The notes: generated by a model from the sequence alone, not told the origin. 64,000 nt of DNA from Symsagittifera roscoffensis (GCF_963678635.1 NC_087063.1:1393073-1457072), one strand, 5' to 3'; positions 11,601 to 26,600 are shown, counted from the first letter of the stretch. Program-made: numbers and translations.

Positions 11601-14600
11601 TGATCACGTTTTTTGCACCGTTTCCACGTTCGTATTTGGATAGCAAGATTTGATTGCCTTTTAGCGAAAAAATTTCAATTGAACTCAAAAATGCATTTAT
11701 ACCTATGTGCATTATTAAATGCATTAAAATGTTTGAATGCACTCCAGTAGTTTTTGGAGCTTTTTAAGACTTTTCCTTAAAAAAACCCTGAGAAAATTCT
11801 AAACATTTCAGAAAAAAAGTTGAAGATTGCAAATTGGACAGCTTCTATGACATAAATTTTTCTACAAAAAATTGGGCATAGCATTTTATGTAATGAGGAT
11901 TCCTTGCACTGGTTTTGCATTATCTAAGATTTCGCAAGGAAGAGTTCGAGAAAAAAATTTGTAAAAGCGGTCAAAATTTCTACATTTTGACATTTTCTAA
12001 GGCCGTAACTCTTCTTCCACAAAAATAAGGGCGTAAAAGTTAATGCATGGGTAACCCATATAACATATTCGTTTAATCAATAGCTTATTCTTAGACTTGG
12101 CAGAGTACTTTTTGAGAGAAAAAACCCTAAAATATGGTTAAAAAATTCTCCCACTGAAATTTGCGAAAGCTGTAAAACGCCGAGTAAAGTAAAAATGGAC
12201 CAGTCGAGTATGAGCCAGGCAAAGGAGTAGCCGGTCTTTCCATTTAAACCATTTTTTTTCAAAATTCATAAAGTACTTATCGAGAAAAAATGAAAAACCA
12301 AATCCCATATATTTTAATAAAACCTGTTTTTTTTATCAACAGGAACTAGCCACTAATAAACCAGATACAAAAATATAATGCGATCCAGCAAAAGTTAACC
12401 AAATACAAAAATGCAAAAGTGCCACTTTTATGAGCACTTTTATTTGCGATTTGGGTCGGAAAAAATGGATACCGTACGTAATAAGACACTAAGTTTCGCG
12501 TGTGTAATCTCAAATAAATTGATTTCAAATTGATTGCTTGCTTTTCACACAACAGGTCTTCATGGTGACTGATTTTGCGAGCAACATGTCCAAAAAAATC
12601 CGTGATCGGAACAAACAAAAAATTGAACTCACTTGATTTGAGAAGGACCACACTGCATCATACATGGTCACCATAGGAACCATTCCTCGCCAAAGTTCAC
12701 GCGAGTTCAACTCATCCAAACAGTCCCCATTCAATTTCACGTCTTCACTTTGCCCCAAGCCATCTGGTCGCCCACTTTTGACCTCTTCAGACTTGTTTCC
12801 ACAAACGAACAGATTTTCATCTGCTGCCGACTTGATAATCATCAGTCGAACCACAAGTTTCAAATCTTTTCTCTTCAAAATGTAAGTCAAAGACTTCGGT
12901 TCCGTTTTGAGTATGAACTTAATGTATTGAATGAATCCCGCGTTCACTCTAAATGATTCGCTGGTTTCTTTAGACTGAAGGTCCAACAAGTTGTCGATCC
13001 ATGTTTTTCTCCACAGTTCCAGAATTTGAGACCCTTTCGACGAGTTTGGTTCCGATTTGAAAACTTTCCAGTGGCTTTTGACCATTTTGATGAGCGTTAC
13101 CTGACATACTTGGCTCTTGCTTTGATCGAATAGCATGGTTAATATCTTGGTAGGTAGTTCAGGGTAAAGAGTCACTATTGACGATGCTGGGATGAACTCG
13201 ACCAGAATTTGGAGAGTATGATAAGTTTTCTTCTTCTCGAAATCAGCGTTCATGCAACGGTCCAGAATCCCAATTATTTTCTCATTTTCATAGCCTTAAA
13301 AAAATTAACTAGAAAACGGATCTTTCACCTAATGGTAAATTCTAGTAATTGTAAGACCCCTGAAAACTACCAATTGAAAACATAGCCAGTAGACAGTAAG
13401 AAAAGAGTCAATGAGCGCAAGGAAACAGAAAAAATGGACTTAGTTTTTGATTTAAAAAAATCAATTTTCGGATTTCAGAGTAAAAAAAATTGCCTACACG
13501 CTCTTTGAATTTTAACAACAATTCATGATTGACTCTTTTTTGGATAAAATCAACTCAATTTGGCAAAAACTGGATTAATATTGGGGTAAAATTTTCATTC
13601 CGATGGAAAATCCGAAATATAAACTCTACTATCGAAACTTGAAGTCGATCACGTTTTTCGTGACCTTTACATTTTTCTTGTGTTCGATAGTGGAGTTTGC
13701 CTTCCATTTAACAAAGGAAATGAACTGAACTTTAAAAAAATCAAAAGTTGAACCGCGAAAAATCAAATTTGAGCGTGAACATATTTTAAGATTTTTTCCT
13801 GGAAAAAAAAAACAAATAATCATCACGACCTATATAAAAGTCGACTATGTTCATTAAATCTTAAACAATAAAAGATTGCATAAAGTTTGCCCCTTTGATT
13901 AAATATGAGCTATGCCTTAAAAGTTAGCAATGCCTTAAATATGAGCGATGTCTGTTTTTGTCATTTGCAATCAAATATGAAGACCCATGAAAGTATGAGC
14001 TACCTTATTTCATTGAGACTCTAGATTAAGCGGGACAGTTGAATATGAAAGGACAGATGAAAAGAAAGACATTTAGTAAAACTTCGCTTGATGCTAACTT
14101 GAGTGTTTTGAGAAATGGAGTTTCAAAATGGAGCTGAAGATTTCTCTCACGTGGCCCTTCGCCATCTAAACAAAACAAAAAAACAGCATAAAAAAGCAAC
14201 TAATCACTGAAAAATAATAAGTGAGAAAGAAATACAGGGCTCGTGAGTGATCGTTGTGAGCTGAATACTATATATATATAGTATTCAGCTCACAACGATC
14301 ACTCACGAGCCCTGAGGCTCAGCAGGGCGAGACCCTGGAAAACCATACACAAATAGGGTTAATTACTGCAGAAAATGTTCATCTAAATTGGAAATATCTA
14401 TTTTTTTAGAAAAATATCGGTATTTATTGAACTCAATCATGTATAATTGTCTTATGCTGTCAGTTTTTAGCAGTTAAAAAAATTTTATCCTCTGACTGAA
14501 CGATTTGTGAGGCCAATTTGTTCAAGTAGTTAAATTTGGAATATTTCATTAGCGAGCTCTCGTATATTTATTTCCTTAGCGAAAATTTATCTTGAGTGAG

Positions 14601-17600
14601 AAAATTGAGGGGCAACTTTTTAGACAACTGATCAAGAGTCTGAAATTAACCGTTTGATTAAAACTTGAAAAACTGTTTCAATTTCATGTTCACGAAAAAT
14701 TAGCATCGGGAGTTCAGAATTTTAGTATAAGAAATATGGTTTTGCAACAAGAGAAATGTTTTCCAGACATTTTCTGATGAACAGATAACTACCAATAAAG
14801 TATGAGATATAAAGGGTTCGGCATAAACATGATGAGCTCTTATTTTTCGGTAAAAACTTCCCTTGATTGGATAATCGAGCCGTTTAAAAGTCCAATTTTT
14901 TGTATGAGTTTTTGATTTTGAGTTCTTTTGGAAATAATTTTTATTGTGCTGTTTTTAGTACAAAATAACAATCAAAAGATAGCCAACAGACAGTTGTAAA
15001 AGTGTTAACGAACACAAGGAAACAAAAAATAACAGAACTGTTTTTGTTTGTTCAACTTTCGAATTTCAAAGAAAAAATATACGGCTTTAAAGCTTTATCT
15101 ATTTCTAAAACACTTTTTGATTGAGAATTTTAGAGAAAAAATCATTCCAATTTGAGAAAACTGGATCAACAGGCAAACTTTTTATTGCGCTGGAAAACCT
15201 AAAAGATAAAGTCCACTTTCGAAACTAGAAGTCGTTCACAGTTTTCACGTTATTTCACCTATGGTAATTGGAAAGCGTTATTTGCTATCCTTTTAGCGAA
15301 AGCATTTGAATTGAACTTAAGCAGAAATCATAAGTTACGCCGCGTGAACAAGTTTCAGACAATTTCCTAAAAACACCACAATCAATTTAAACATCTTCTC
15401 TTCATTCAACGACACTTTCAATGCAAAAAAAGAAGAGAACCAATTGCTGTTTGTTTGGCTCAATCTTCTACGGTAAGCTTGCCTGATTATCAAAAAGGTT
15501 TTTCGTGACACCGAGGCACTTTTCTGATTAAAATTTTTGTAATCTTAGTGACTTCTGAAAGCCTGAAAATGCTACCTCATTTAATCCTCAAAAAAGCAAT
15601 ATTTGAAAACTGAAAATGTGTGAAAGATTGATTCGATCATTTGCCATAGTTTCTTCATACTTCTCCTTAAAGTGATCGGACAATAAACTAACCAAAAAAA
15701 TGTTTAGAGAAAAAAATTAGAAAGTTTTGCGGCAAATTTCGCTCGGTAGAGCAGCCAACTTTTCAGTTTTACAATACAAGGCTGATTTAAATTTTCCGGA
15801 GAAAAGGCATTAAACTAGATATTTGAAACCCGTTTTTCTCAAAATGGGCTGAGTTTAGACAAGAAACGATAAGACAAAAGTTGCTTAGAAGTTCACCAGA
15901 ATTATTACGGTGTAATTTGTTTTGCAAAATTCGGACCAAACATTTTACCCGAAAAATAGATCAATTTTAGCTTTTTTACTCAATCAAAAATTATGCCAAA
16001 ACTACTCAGTCGATCATTGACATAATTATATCAAAGTGAGCCTCCTACGTAGCTCAACAAACTTTAAGAAGGGTATACTCTCCAAAAACAATTTAATTTC
16101 TCCAATGTTTTGGAGAGTACACCCATCTTAAAGTTTGTTGGGCCAAGTAAGAGGCTCACTTTGATATAATTCTGTCAGTAATCGACTAAGTAGTTTTGGC
16201 GTTACTTTTGATTGAGTAAAAAAGCTAAAAATGATCCATTTTTAGGGTACAAATTTTGGCCCGAATTTCGCAAAACAAATTGCACCATATCAATTCTGGC
16301 CAAATTTCAAGCAAATTTTGGTCTTTTTTGTCTAAAGTAAGCCCAATTTCTGAGAAAAATGCGTTTTAAATTTCTAGCTTAATGCGTTTTGTCCGGATAA
16401 TCTAAATCAGCACTGTAGTTGCTATTCTCAAGCACAAAGGAACGAAACTGATTGATTACATTGCTTTATTTCTACCGATTTTTTAATACTGAAATTGTGA
16501 TTGGCTGGCAAAATTTTTGCGCATTCAGTCCGACGTGCATGAGGGATTCCACAAGAAAATACCCCGGTTTTGTAACGGTCATAGTCAATAATGGTTACGA
16601 CGTAGCAGTAAGTAGACAAATACTATATTAGCCAATCAGAATCGAGATAGAAAAATAACCGTTCTGGATTTCGATTGGTTAATATAGTAATTGTCTACTT
16701 AATGACGAGTATGAATACATGGTTGTCTACTATCCGACCGCACTCCGTCTAGAGGTTATACCTCCACGTGAGTTTCCCACAAATCCCAGACTGCCATCTC
16801 CAGTTTGTGGATTGTGGGGTTGTGGAGACTGTAGTCCATGTGTGTCCACCCACTGAATGCTATGTCAGTCCACAGGGCTATCGTCCTCACAGTCAAAGTC
16901 AGCAGAACAGGGTCTTGGGTGCTGAATCGCGGAAAATATTACAATTTAACCGACGCTTGAAATCAAAATTAATCAGCAAAGTTTCACATATATTTGCATC
17001 CTTATTGGAATTAAAGTACCCATTTTCACAAGCAATCATACTTCATCCAAAAGCACAATAGGTACCCACGTACCATCACCAACTAGTTGGGAAACTATTT
17101 TAACCTTATAAATGAAGTGAGGTGATCTAGAATGATGTGATGGTAGAGTTCCAACTCAGCTGAAGAGAAGATGACCATGTGACCATGAAGAGCACAAACT
17201 AGAGACGCCGGCGGAAGACTCAAAATCTCACTTTCAATCGTCAATTCGGTCTGAAATAGCAAAACATAGTCAACGGAGAGTGAGAGTGTCAATTCTTGGG
17301 TTGAACTCCATAGAAAAAACTATTATCAGCCAATTCCATGCATTGAATCTATGGAAAATACTTAACACGCTAATTATGAAATGGTATGAATAGCATTTTC
17401 CGGGAATAAATTTGAATTTTGTTCAAATTAAATAGATAAATCACATTATCAAGAACTTAAAAAGTGGAAAAAAAAAATTATCTGTGTTAACTTTGAAGAA
17501 GTAACTGTATCATTTTTCAATTTTTGCAAAAAAGCTGCCCAAACAATTTCAATTTAGGGAAATATAATGATAAACAATTTCTACGTGACTATAAAAATAT

Positions 17601-20600
17601 TGAGAATTGGCTATACAATTATTCAAAAAATGCTAGCCATACAATTGTTTTTAGACGCAAAATTACTTCTAAACTCAACAAATATCTTGAGAAAAAAAAC
17701 CTGCCGGCAGTTTAGTGATTTGTTTGCACTTTTGTAATTTGCCTTCTATGTAGCAAATGAGTTTGAATTAAACCTGAAAGGAAACCAAAAGTGAAACAGA
17801 TAAAAATGGAAGCATTAAATGAAGTCAGATAGAAAAATCAAACTATTTTGTGAAGAATGATACTCTTCAACACTAAAATAGACAGTCAGTTTTCCTTGTT
17901 GTTCCGAGTTTCGAAGAAAACGGAATATTTATGCTCGGTGTGGTTTTTGTTTATTCAGTCAATTTTCGCCGATCGAAATAATAGTTTTCGACAAAAATTT
18001 CATATACCCCATTGAAGATATTGACTTCCCGAGTTCAAATTTAAAAAGATATTTTACCTCGTATTATTTTTTGTAAAGTTCTTGGGGTTTGATAATTGCC
18101 ATGTTCTGGACTGAATTATGCGCGCTTTGAAGAATTTATTCATATTGTTGAGAGCGTAACGCGATTTAATTATGCGTTGCGAATCATCCTGCACAACAAA
18201 ATCGTTCTAAATTGAATTGAAGCTAGCTAATCGGATCGTATTTATTTCGTACGACTCAACATTTCACTTTGATATTGTCAAAAATCTAAAGGTTTTCAAA
18301 GCTTCCAATTCCCAAAAACTATTCGATATGAATTAAGGGACAGTCGGAACATTCAAGTCTTTGCCCCGATACACGAGCAGTCTTGTTTTAATCTTGCGTC
18401 AGTTTTTAAATATTAACCCTCATCTGCACACAAGAACGTAAGCATAACAAACTGGCGGATTAACAACTGCGGCTAGCTGAGCTGACTTTATTACGTCATT
18501 TGATTACAGCAACTTGTAGCATTGATATACTGAGCCGTACAGGCTCAAATTTGATTCGCCGACTGCCTTCACGAGTACGCATGACCAGTTTTAATGTCCG
18601 AAAATGGAAGTTTTTCAATTCTACCTTCTCTATTCGATTATGAGCTTTGATAATGTGGATAAGATAGCGGCGAAGTCCCATTTGTTGTACCAACGGTCAT
18701 TAGTATCAAAATAAGAAATCAGTCGCGCTTGTACCAAATTGAATAAACGGTCCTATATGTACCAAAATAAGATAACGCGAAATATAAAATCGTTCAACGG
18801 ACTATAGCCGAAAGGTACTATAAGTGCTCTGAAAACATTAGGCTGGGTGTTCGAATCGCGGTAGCAGCTAAGATTTGTATGGTTAGATTATATAACATTC
18901 AAGGAAACAGTTCACCAAAGGTGAAATGTAATAAAAACTTACGTAGTCATTACATAATTTCAGGCAAACTTAGGTAATAAATTGAATTTTGGCTGTTTCA
19001 ACCGTTCATATTCAGTTTCAACGATTAATATTTAAGCTCCGGCCGGATGAAAACATGATAAACCAAAATAATCATAATACGTATAATACGGAAAAATAAA
19101 TACAATTAAAAAATCCTCAGAAGGGGAAAGTTGTTATTTTCGAGAATTATCGTTATTTAACCAACTGAAAAAATTCCAAAGCTGTTTATTTACGATGTTC
19201 TTTGTTTCGTTCGACAAAATGCGAAACGCGAAGTCACGAATTATCCGGGAAAGCACAGACACAATGACGAGCGAAACGAAATATCGATGGAAGTTTTTCG
19301 ACAGAAATTGGTGAAAAAAGCAAAGAAAGACCGGAAAAATCTATTAGGAAATATTTATGACAATGTATTGGAGTCAAGTACGACTGTTGCGTCTTAAGTC
19401 CAGCCTCTGCAGAACGCAAAAAAATTGTTCATCCAATTCCAACAACGATGTCCAAAGCTTCCATAACTGGAAAATGGCGATTAACGTTGACCAAAAAGCG
19501 ATTCCTTCTTGCGCATGATATTGATGCTGGTGTTACAATTATCGCTTCGTACGAAATCTTGACGCTTTTGTTTAATTTTGAAGCACTTTTGAGCGACGGA
19601 ACATTCAAGTCATGTCCCTCACCTTACGAGCAGCTCTATGTATTGTACGGTATATACGAAGATCGTTGTCTGCCGTTAGTTTTCGGGCTCTTAAGTGGAA
19701 AATCAGCCTGTCAATACCGAAAATTTTTTCAAATAATCAGCAAAAAAATCAAACGCTTGACTGATCATAGATGGGTCCCCCAAATCATTGTGACAGACTA
19801 TGAACGAGGTATCATTTCGGCCCTTGAATCACATTTCCCAAAAACAGCATTTTGGATGCTATTTTCATTTCACGCAGGCATTTTTCAGAAATTTATCGGA
19901 AATTGGTTCCGAAAAACCTATTGTCAGGAGCCAGGCTAAAGAAAATAGTGAGAATGTTAATGGCGTCAGCATATCTACCTGAAGATCAAATTGCACCTCT
20001 TTTTGTTGAACTATTGAGTCAGCCTGAGGTAGTTGAAAAAATTGCTCGATACCCAGAGATGCTAAAATTCTAAGATACTTCCACAAAACTTGGATACAAA
20101 CGTTCCGTCCTAAAATGTGGAACATACAAAACAAGCCGGCACGTCTCCGAACAACCATTCTCCAAATTTGTGGCTGGCTACTTGTTTTTTGAATTAACAG
20201 GAAAAAACCGTGGAGAATCAACTGGAGCTTATAAGAATGCGAAAGCCCGCTCCAAAACAGACCAGAAAATGGAGATTATTTAATGAACGTGTTCAAGCTC
20301 TCAAAAATTTATTGACACTTGGCAACCGCGAAAAAAAAATTACTTTCATGCAATGGCCGATTTGTGTGGAAGTATGAGAAACTTATCCTAAAATTTTAAA
20401 ACTAATCAAAACTTTAATTTGGAACTGAATATTTTGGTGTCATATAATCAAGACTGTATGATATTTTGGATTGATAATTGAATTTGATGAAGTTGCAACT
20501 TGGTAAAAAATTTTGGTACTTAAATTTTGGTACAAATGGGACTGATTTTTTATTTTGGTACAAATGGGACTGATTTTTCATTTTGGTACAAATGGGACTG

Positions 20601-23600
20601 ATTTTTTATTTTGGTACAAATGGGACTGATTTTTTTTATTTTGGTACAAACGCGAATCTTTTCGCGTTTTGGTACTCCTCAATACCCACCAAGTTAGCTC
20701 TTATCACAAACTCATGTGTATATACTGGGTATCTCTTGAATAAAAATTATCGCTCCTTTGAATTTTTTTCGTTGTTATCCACAGTGTAACGCACGAGTAA
20801 CAAACAGGTACACGCCCAAGGCCGCAATCAGTCGCTCCAATAATTTTTCCTGTCAAAATTGACGTTGTTTTAAATTAGAGTAACAGCAGAAAAATTTTTT
20901 CCGGTCAGCTTAAAAACTTGTGTAGAAGAGGATTAAACATATTTTGGATCTCTTTTAACCTAACATAACAGTATTTATATTGGAGTGATTCTCATCAAGC
21001 CAAATAAGAGAGAAACTAACCTTGACAAAGGGCAATGTTGCTGCATGTGCCATTCCACTTTGACTCAAAACTGCTTTGCTCACAGCTGAATCAACCAAAA
21101 CGAAAACTACTCAGCTAAAAAAAACTTAGTAAGTTACATTATTTTAATCAAAAAAAACTTACGTAGCTTTGCTGCATTATTGAGTACAGCAAACAGGAGC
21201 CGGTTCAATTCTTCCAAAATTGATATTGTTCCTACTTCAAGTTCAAACTCAATTTTATTCTTTTGAATCCGAATGGTTTTCCTCAACAGACATGCAACTG
21301 CCTTGATCACTTGTTCTAAAGATGCATTTGTAGTTTCAACCTGGCTCGGAGCACTTAAGCTGAAAAAAAAAACGAATGATTGAAGATGTTTTGACTTAAT
21401 AAAAACAAAAAATTAAATGCATATCTGTCAATGTTAACTTACGAAATTTGACGTGACAGTTGTTTCAGGTGCGAAGCGAAAAACTCCAATCCTAAAATAA
21501 GCTTAACTTTTAATATGACAGGAAATGAATACCATATATGTCCCTAAAATATATTATTTTTGAAAACAAAAAGAATTCCGTGATTAATTATCATTACGAG
21601 ACCAAACTGTGCATTTGGAAAATTGTTTGAACATGTTTAAAGACTTTTCTCTGGAATCCAGGATCATACAGACCCAAAATTGTGCGCCTATCCAGCGCAC
21701 AGTTTAGCCTCGTAATGATTTCTCTGGGGGTTGATAAATTAGACGATAAGCAAATTAGACGGAGGTACTTAAAAGGAAATTAGACGGTTTTGCAAAACTG
21801 CAATTGTGAGAAAATAGACGAAAGTGATTGAAATTAACTTTGTTTGCACACAAATTGCGTTAGAAAAATAAAATTGTTTGTAGACAACAGTTCAATTTCG
21901 GTGGCCAAAAACTTTACAAGTCAATCATGCATAATTTATTCAATTCAAAACTCTCCTGTAATATTCAGATTTGACATTGTATGTTCATTTGAACTAATTG
22001 TTTTGATAGTTATTGACATTTTATGTTCTTTTTGTATTTGTGAAACTTGACTCTTAAGAAAAAATTTTGTTGGCCCTTTCCTTTTCATAGCTTTTTCGTC
22101 TAAAATGCCAGATCTGTAAAAAAAAAAAATTCCGTCTAATTTCGTTTTTGTAGTATCCGTCTAATTTGCTTATCGTCTAATTTCCTAGGCCCCGATTTCT
22201 CTACTCTATTGTTAGAACTTAGCTCTAAGAACTTAGATAACAGCCAAGCAACACGCGACTTATAAAATTGATTTCAGACATAATTTTCAAGCAGCAATAC
22301 AATAAAGCGCATATAAACAAAAAATATCCCACGACAGAGCAAAACAAACAACCCCAACATAATAGCTCAATATTGTCGGGCTGTTTTTCTTTTATTTATA
22401 TTTAAACTTTCCTTGAAAAATTATACCTTAACAAGCCACGTTTCCTTCAAATTAGTGAAAACGAAATTATTTAAACATGAGAAGTCCACTTTCTTTATAT
22501 CCTTGAAAAAAAGCATGGTCACTGTTTGATTATACCATCCCCGTCTATTTAACTTCAACGCTGGAAACCTCCAAGGACTTCTTCAATACGTCCAGCCGAT
22601 GAGACGTACGGGTTCTACAAGCTTGGGTTGATCATTAGGGACTATCAAGTTGGCAGTATTTTCAGATAAGAGTAGCTTGCGGTCCACTTTCCAGCATGAA
22701 ACTGCTAACTCTACTATTTTCATAAGCATTGGGCAAAATCTCTGCTACCTTTTCAATGGAAACAAGCCAAGAATTTGTGATATTTGTGGTGTTCAAATGA
22801 GGCCGAGTTTGTTTATTTCAAAAAATCCAACACCTGTTGCAGGATTTGCAGCAAAGGACACTTTGATTTGTGCAACACAATGGACATTAACATGTAGATC
22901 TTACTCGACTGAATCTCGTGTGGATATTGCAGCCAAACTCATTAATGAATATCTTGTTTTTTTTTACATTCACAAAATTACTGATCATGGCACATTTCAG
23001 AAATTTCTTGACACATTCAGCAAAAGTGGGAAAGTATAGTACCTATCATTCAATACTTAAAACAAACTTTGATCAGAAAACGCAGGCTTCAAAAAAACTC
23101 ACGGTGAATTTTCGACATTCAACTCTTTCAAAGAAATCATAGAAGTTTTTACCAATTTCTAAACGGCTAAACCCATAAGTTTTGTGTCTGGGTGCCTCTC
23201 CTTCTCGGTAAGTTATCGGTTCAGTCATTTACATAATTGTAAGCGGCGTGCAACTCATTGCAAAATCCTCTCCGTTCTGAGCTGCATCAATGATCGCTTG
23301 CTTTGCTTCCCTTCAAAAACTTCAATTCGTTAGTCTCAACTAGTGAAGAAAAAACACTCAGTGGGAATATTTCTGTTTTTTAAACAGCCTGGATTTCGTT
23401 CAAGTCGTTTTGACGAGTGTTCAATTTCCGGAAAAGTTTGATCAAATCGTTTTCACTTCCTGTCACGTGTTAAAACTATAAAAGACTATTTTAATTGGGT
23501 GTTATTTTTGTTTAGTTTGGCTTTGAAAACGTTGATTAAAACCTGAGCGTAAGAACTCATATGACCAAAAAACACATCTTAATCATTGTGCAGCGAAATT

Positions 23601-26600
23601 ATTTGTACTTAAAACCAGAAAAAAAAAACAGGCAATGAAGCACATTAAATTTGCACAGCAATTTATGCACGGGAATGGGACCAATGCACTAAAAAAAATT
23701 TTCACTGATGCAAATCCTTATTGTCCGCAATATCATTGATGTTTTTATACAGTCAAACAAGACTAGTTAAAAGGAAGCAGTTTTTTTTAAATAATAAATA
23801 GAAACTCATATTTTAAACGTTGTAATTATTGATTTAGCATTTTTTCAACCACATCGTAACGCATCGACAACGCGGATCAAGGAAAAATAATTGTCGGGAC
23901 CCGTAAGCGTAAAAAATCTAAACTGAAAACTCAAGCAAAGATCAATATCAAACCAAAAAATTGAGGAAAAAATTAACTTAGCCAACAATCCTACCCCCAC
24001 ACCCACAAACTCATCATATCAAATTAGCACCAAAGGCAGTTCTAAAAATTTGAGTTTCACGACGTTATAAGGCTCACTGACTACTATCTATACCTCTTCT
24101 CGTGGTCCCAGACCCTGCAACATTGTACAAGAACTTGACTCGACAAAAAAGAGCAATTTTGGAGATTTATTACCCAGTTAACGCCCGGAAAAAAAATCGC
24201 ATTCCCAAAGAAAAAACCGACTTTCAACATTTGGTAAATCACCTGTCGTAAGCTTTCTCAATCTCTACTCCCTTGTGATATGAATAAAAATGTCATTTAA
24301 ATTCCATTTTAATAAATTAATCTTGAAGGCAGATGAAATTTTTCAAATACCATTTCATAATAAAATGTGAATTGAATTATCTGAATATAGATAACACATT
24401 AATAAGATTTGTACTTCGAGAAGATTGAGAAATAATCAGAGTGAAACAAAATTTGTTGAGGAAGATAATACTGATTTTATACCAGTTGCCGCTTATATGG
24501 ACAAAGGGTTTCGGAAGCCGACAAGAGAAAGCTTTCGTGGAACAATTACTGAACAAAACAACGATTAACACCACTCCGAGTTCAAAATTATCCATTGTGT
24601 TTGCACTCGAGATATATCAACTGCTAAAAATAGACGAAATACAGGCAAGGCAACAATTTCTCCAGACAATAGTGCTTCGCTTTGCGTAGCTTTTCTAGCC
24701 ACCAGGTATTATAGACCAAAATTGCTATACTTTTAGGCTTCAGATGAATCCGATTATACAAAGCTGGTATCTAAATAATTAAAAGGCTAGCTATAGACAA
24801 AAAAACTACCAAGCAAACCAAAATCCAGAAAAATTGTCGCTCACTTGCAAATTCAGAATGTTGCCGTCTTGCGAGCATGGCTGTACGTACACTACAATAC
24901 CACCGACCTAGTATGGAACCCTGCCGATGTCGGAGGCCAGTGAAGTACAATGATAAAGAGACTATGTTATCGCATTTATACGGAAAAAAAGAAAAGCCCA
25001 AAAAACGCAATTTCCGAAAAACTTTATAAGGTCAGATTAAAATGAAAATTTACATAAAACAATGCAAATTTACGAAAAAAAAATTATTAAAAATAAAAAC
25101 AATTTTTGGCTCGCAGGAAACAAACATACTCGTACATAAATTGGCAGAAGCTTATCTTGAAAAAAAAACAGCAGTTTTCAGTTAATTTATAGTGTTGATT
25201 TAAATTATCCAGGCAAAACGAAAAAAACTTGGAAAACTAATACGCGTTTTTTCCAAATTAGGATGAATTGATACAAAAAAAGATGCGGACAAAGCTTTTT
25301 ACAATTTTAGCTCAATAATATGGGGTAATTTATTTGTGCGAAAAGCGTGCCCAAAATTTGACCCCAAAAAACGGATTATTATTTTTTTTCCAATCAATAT
25401 TTACGCCGAAAGTACAAAATTATGAATAGTAAATTAAACCACACCCTCTTTTAGCTTTTAAACTTTCTTGGTAGCATAAGCATCTCACTTTGAGAATGTT
25501 TTGTCACCAATTTAACTGGTAGTTTTGACGTAGATTTTGATTGGCTAAAGAGCCAAAAGTGATCCGTTTTTATTGTCAAAAGTGAATTGCACAATATACT
25601 GTTTGATTAAAATGAAACCAATTTGAGAAACACGCATTTAAAAATTCAAGTTTTATTTTTTTGTCTAGATAATCTCAAGGGCAAGCAAAAAAAACGCCAA
25701 GCGGTACCGTTAAAAGGGTCAAGAAAGGAAAAAAAGATAAGGAAAAACAAATGAATTTTGTAAAACAGATATCCTCTATGGGAAACGATCCTCAGTCATC
25801 GGACATTCAAGTTTTTCAGTTGACTGCTCTACTAAGTTGTGTCACTGATGACTATAGAAACCAAATACAAACAAGAAAACGTCAAAATGCAAAAACACAA
25901 ATTTTGCAAATAATAAATTAAAAGCAACCACACTCACTCTGCGAATATTAATTTTAAAAATACAAAGTCAAATTGTGCACCAACTAAATTTTTCGCAAAA
26001 CATACTGAGTTGGAAAAATTCTGGAATGAAAATTCTGAGTTTTAGTTTTTGTACTGTTGTATGAAACAAAATCAATTTTTTTTTCGCCTCAACTGGTGTC
26101 TGCTCACAAATGGTCGGCTTTGATTCCCCTTCGTAAATTTTGTTCCGTTGCTAATTTAGTTTTCAATTGTTTTCCTTGGCATGAAATTTTGCCTAGAAAT
26201 GAAATTTTATCTCGACACAAGGAAATTTTGGTACGTCCAGTTTTTTTCATCATTTTTTTCGACTTACTTTTTTTGTGTTCAAGTTGTATCACAAGTGATG
26301 CCACGCGTAGCTTCGCCTTTCAGAAGTTTTCCAACTCAGTTTTATTAGTGAAATGGCGAAGTGCATAGTTTATGCACAATCTGACTATATATTTTCCAAC
26401 TTACAAAGTCAAATTTGGTGTGGTTGCTTTTAGTTCAGTCAATTTCAGATTATTACATGAAAAATTTGTGTTTTTGAAGCTCTCGTTTTACTGTTTTGTC
26501 GCTGGTTTTTGCCCCCCCCCCTGAAACCACAATGAATAACGCTTGCCGCTATAATGAAAGTAATTAGCTTGAGGCATAAGAAAAAATCAAGGTGGGGCAA

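Larger units (their letters stand above)
18685..20690 (+). mobile_element. Degenerate MULE DNA transposon with repeat-built ends
   Basis: A decayed MULE transposase (19448-20073) lies between oppositely oriented arrays of the same 30-bp motif. At the left end AATCAGTCGCGCTTGTACCA and TGTACCAAAATAAGATAACG point one way; at the right end at least four copies of TTTTGGTACAAATGGGACTG and a final CGCGTTTTGGTAC point the other. MULEs often have long or tandem-repeat-containing terminal inverted repeats. The exact termini and target duplication could not be fixed. It sits in a THADA intron. Confidence 0.55.

Noticed and set aside
17524-17715. 63-codon plus-strand ORF starting MQKSCPNNFNLG
   Set aside because: No recognisable domain and no splice or promoter context. 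It lies in a THADA intron and is AT-rich, so chance is likely.
24936-24942. GT donor CCA|GTGAAG for channel exon 2
   Set aside because: It would end the exon in phase 2, and no acceptor in that phase precedes the VKMIHLPP block in either paralogue. The GC donor one step upstream closes the frame in both.
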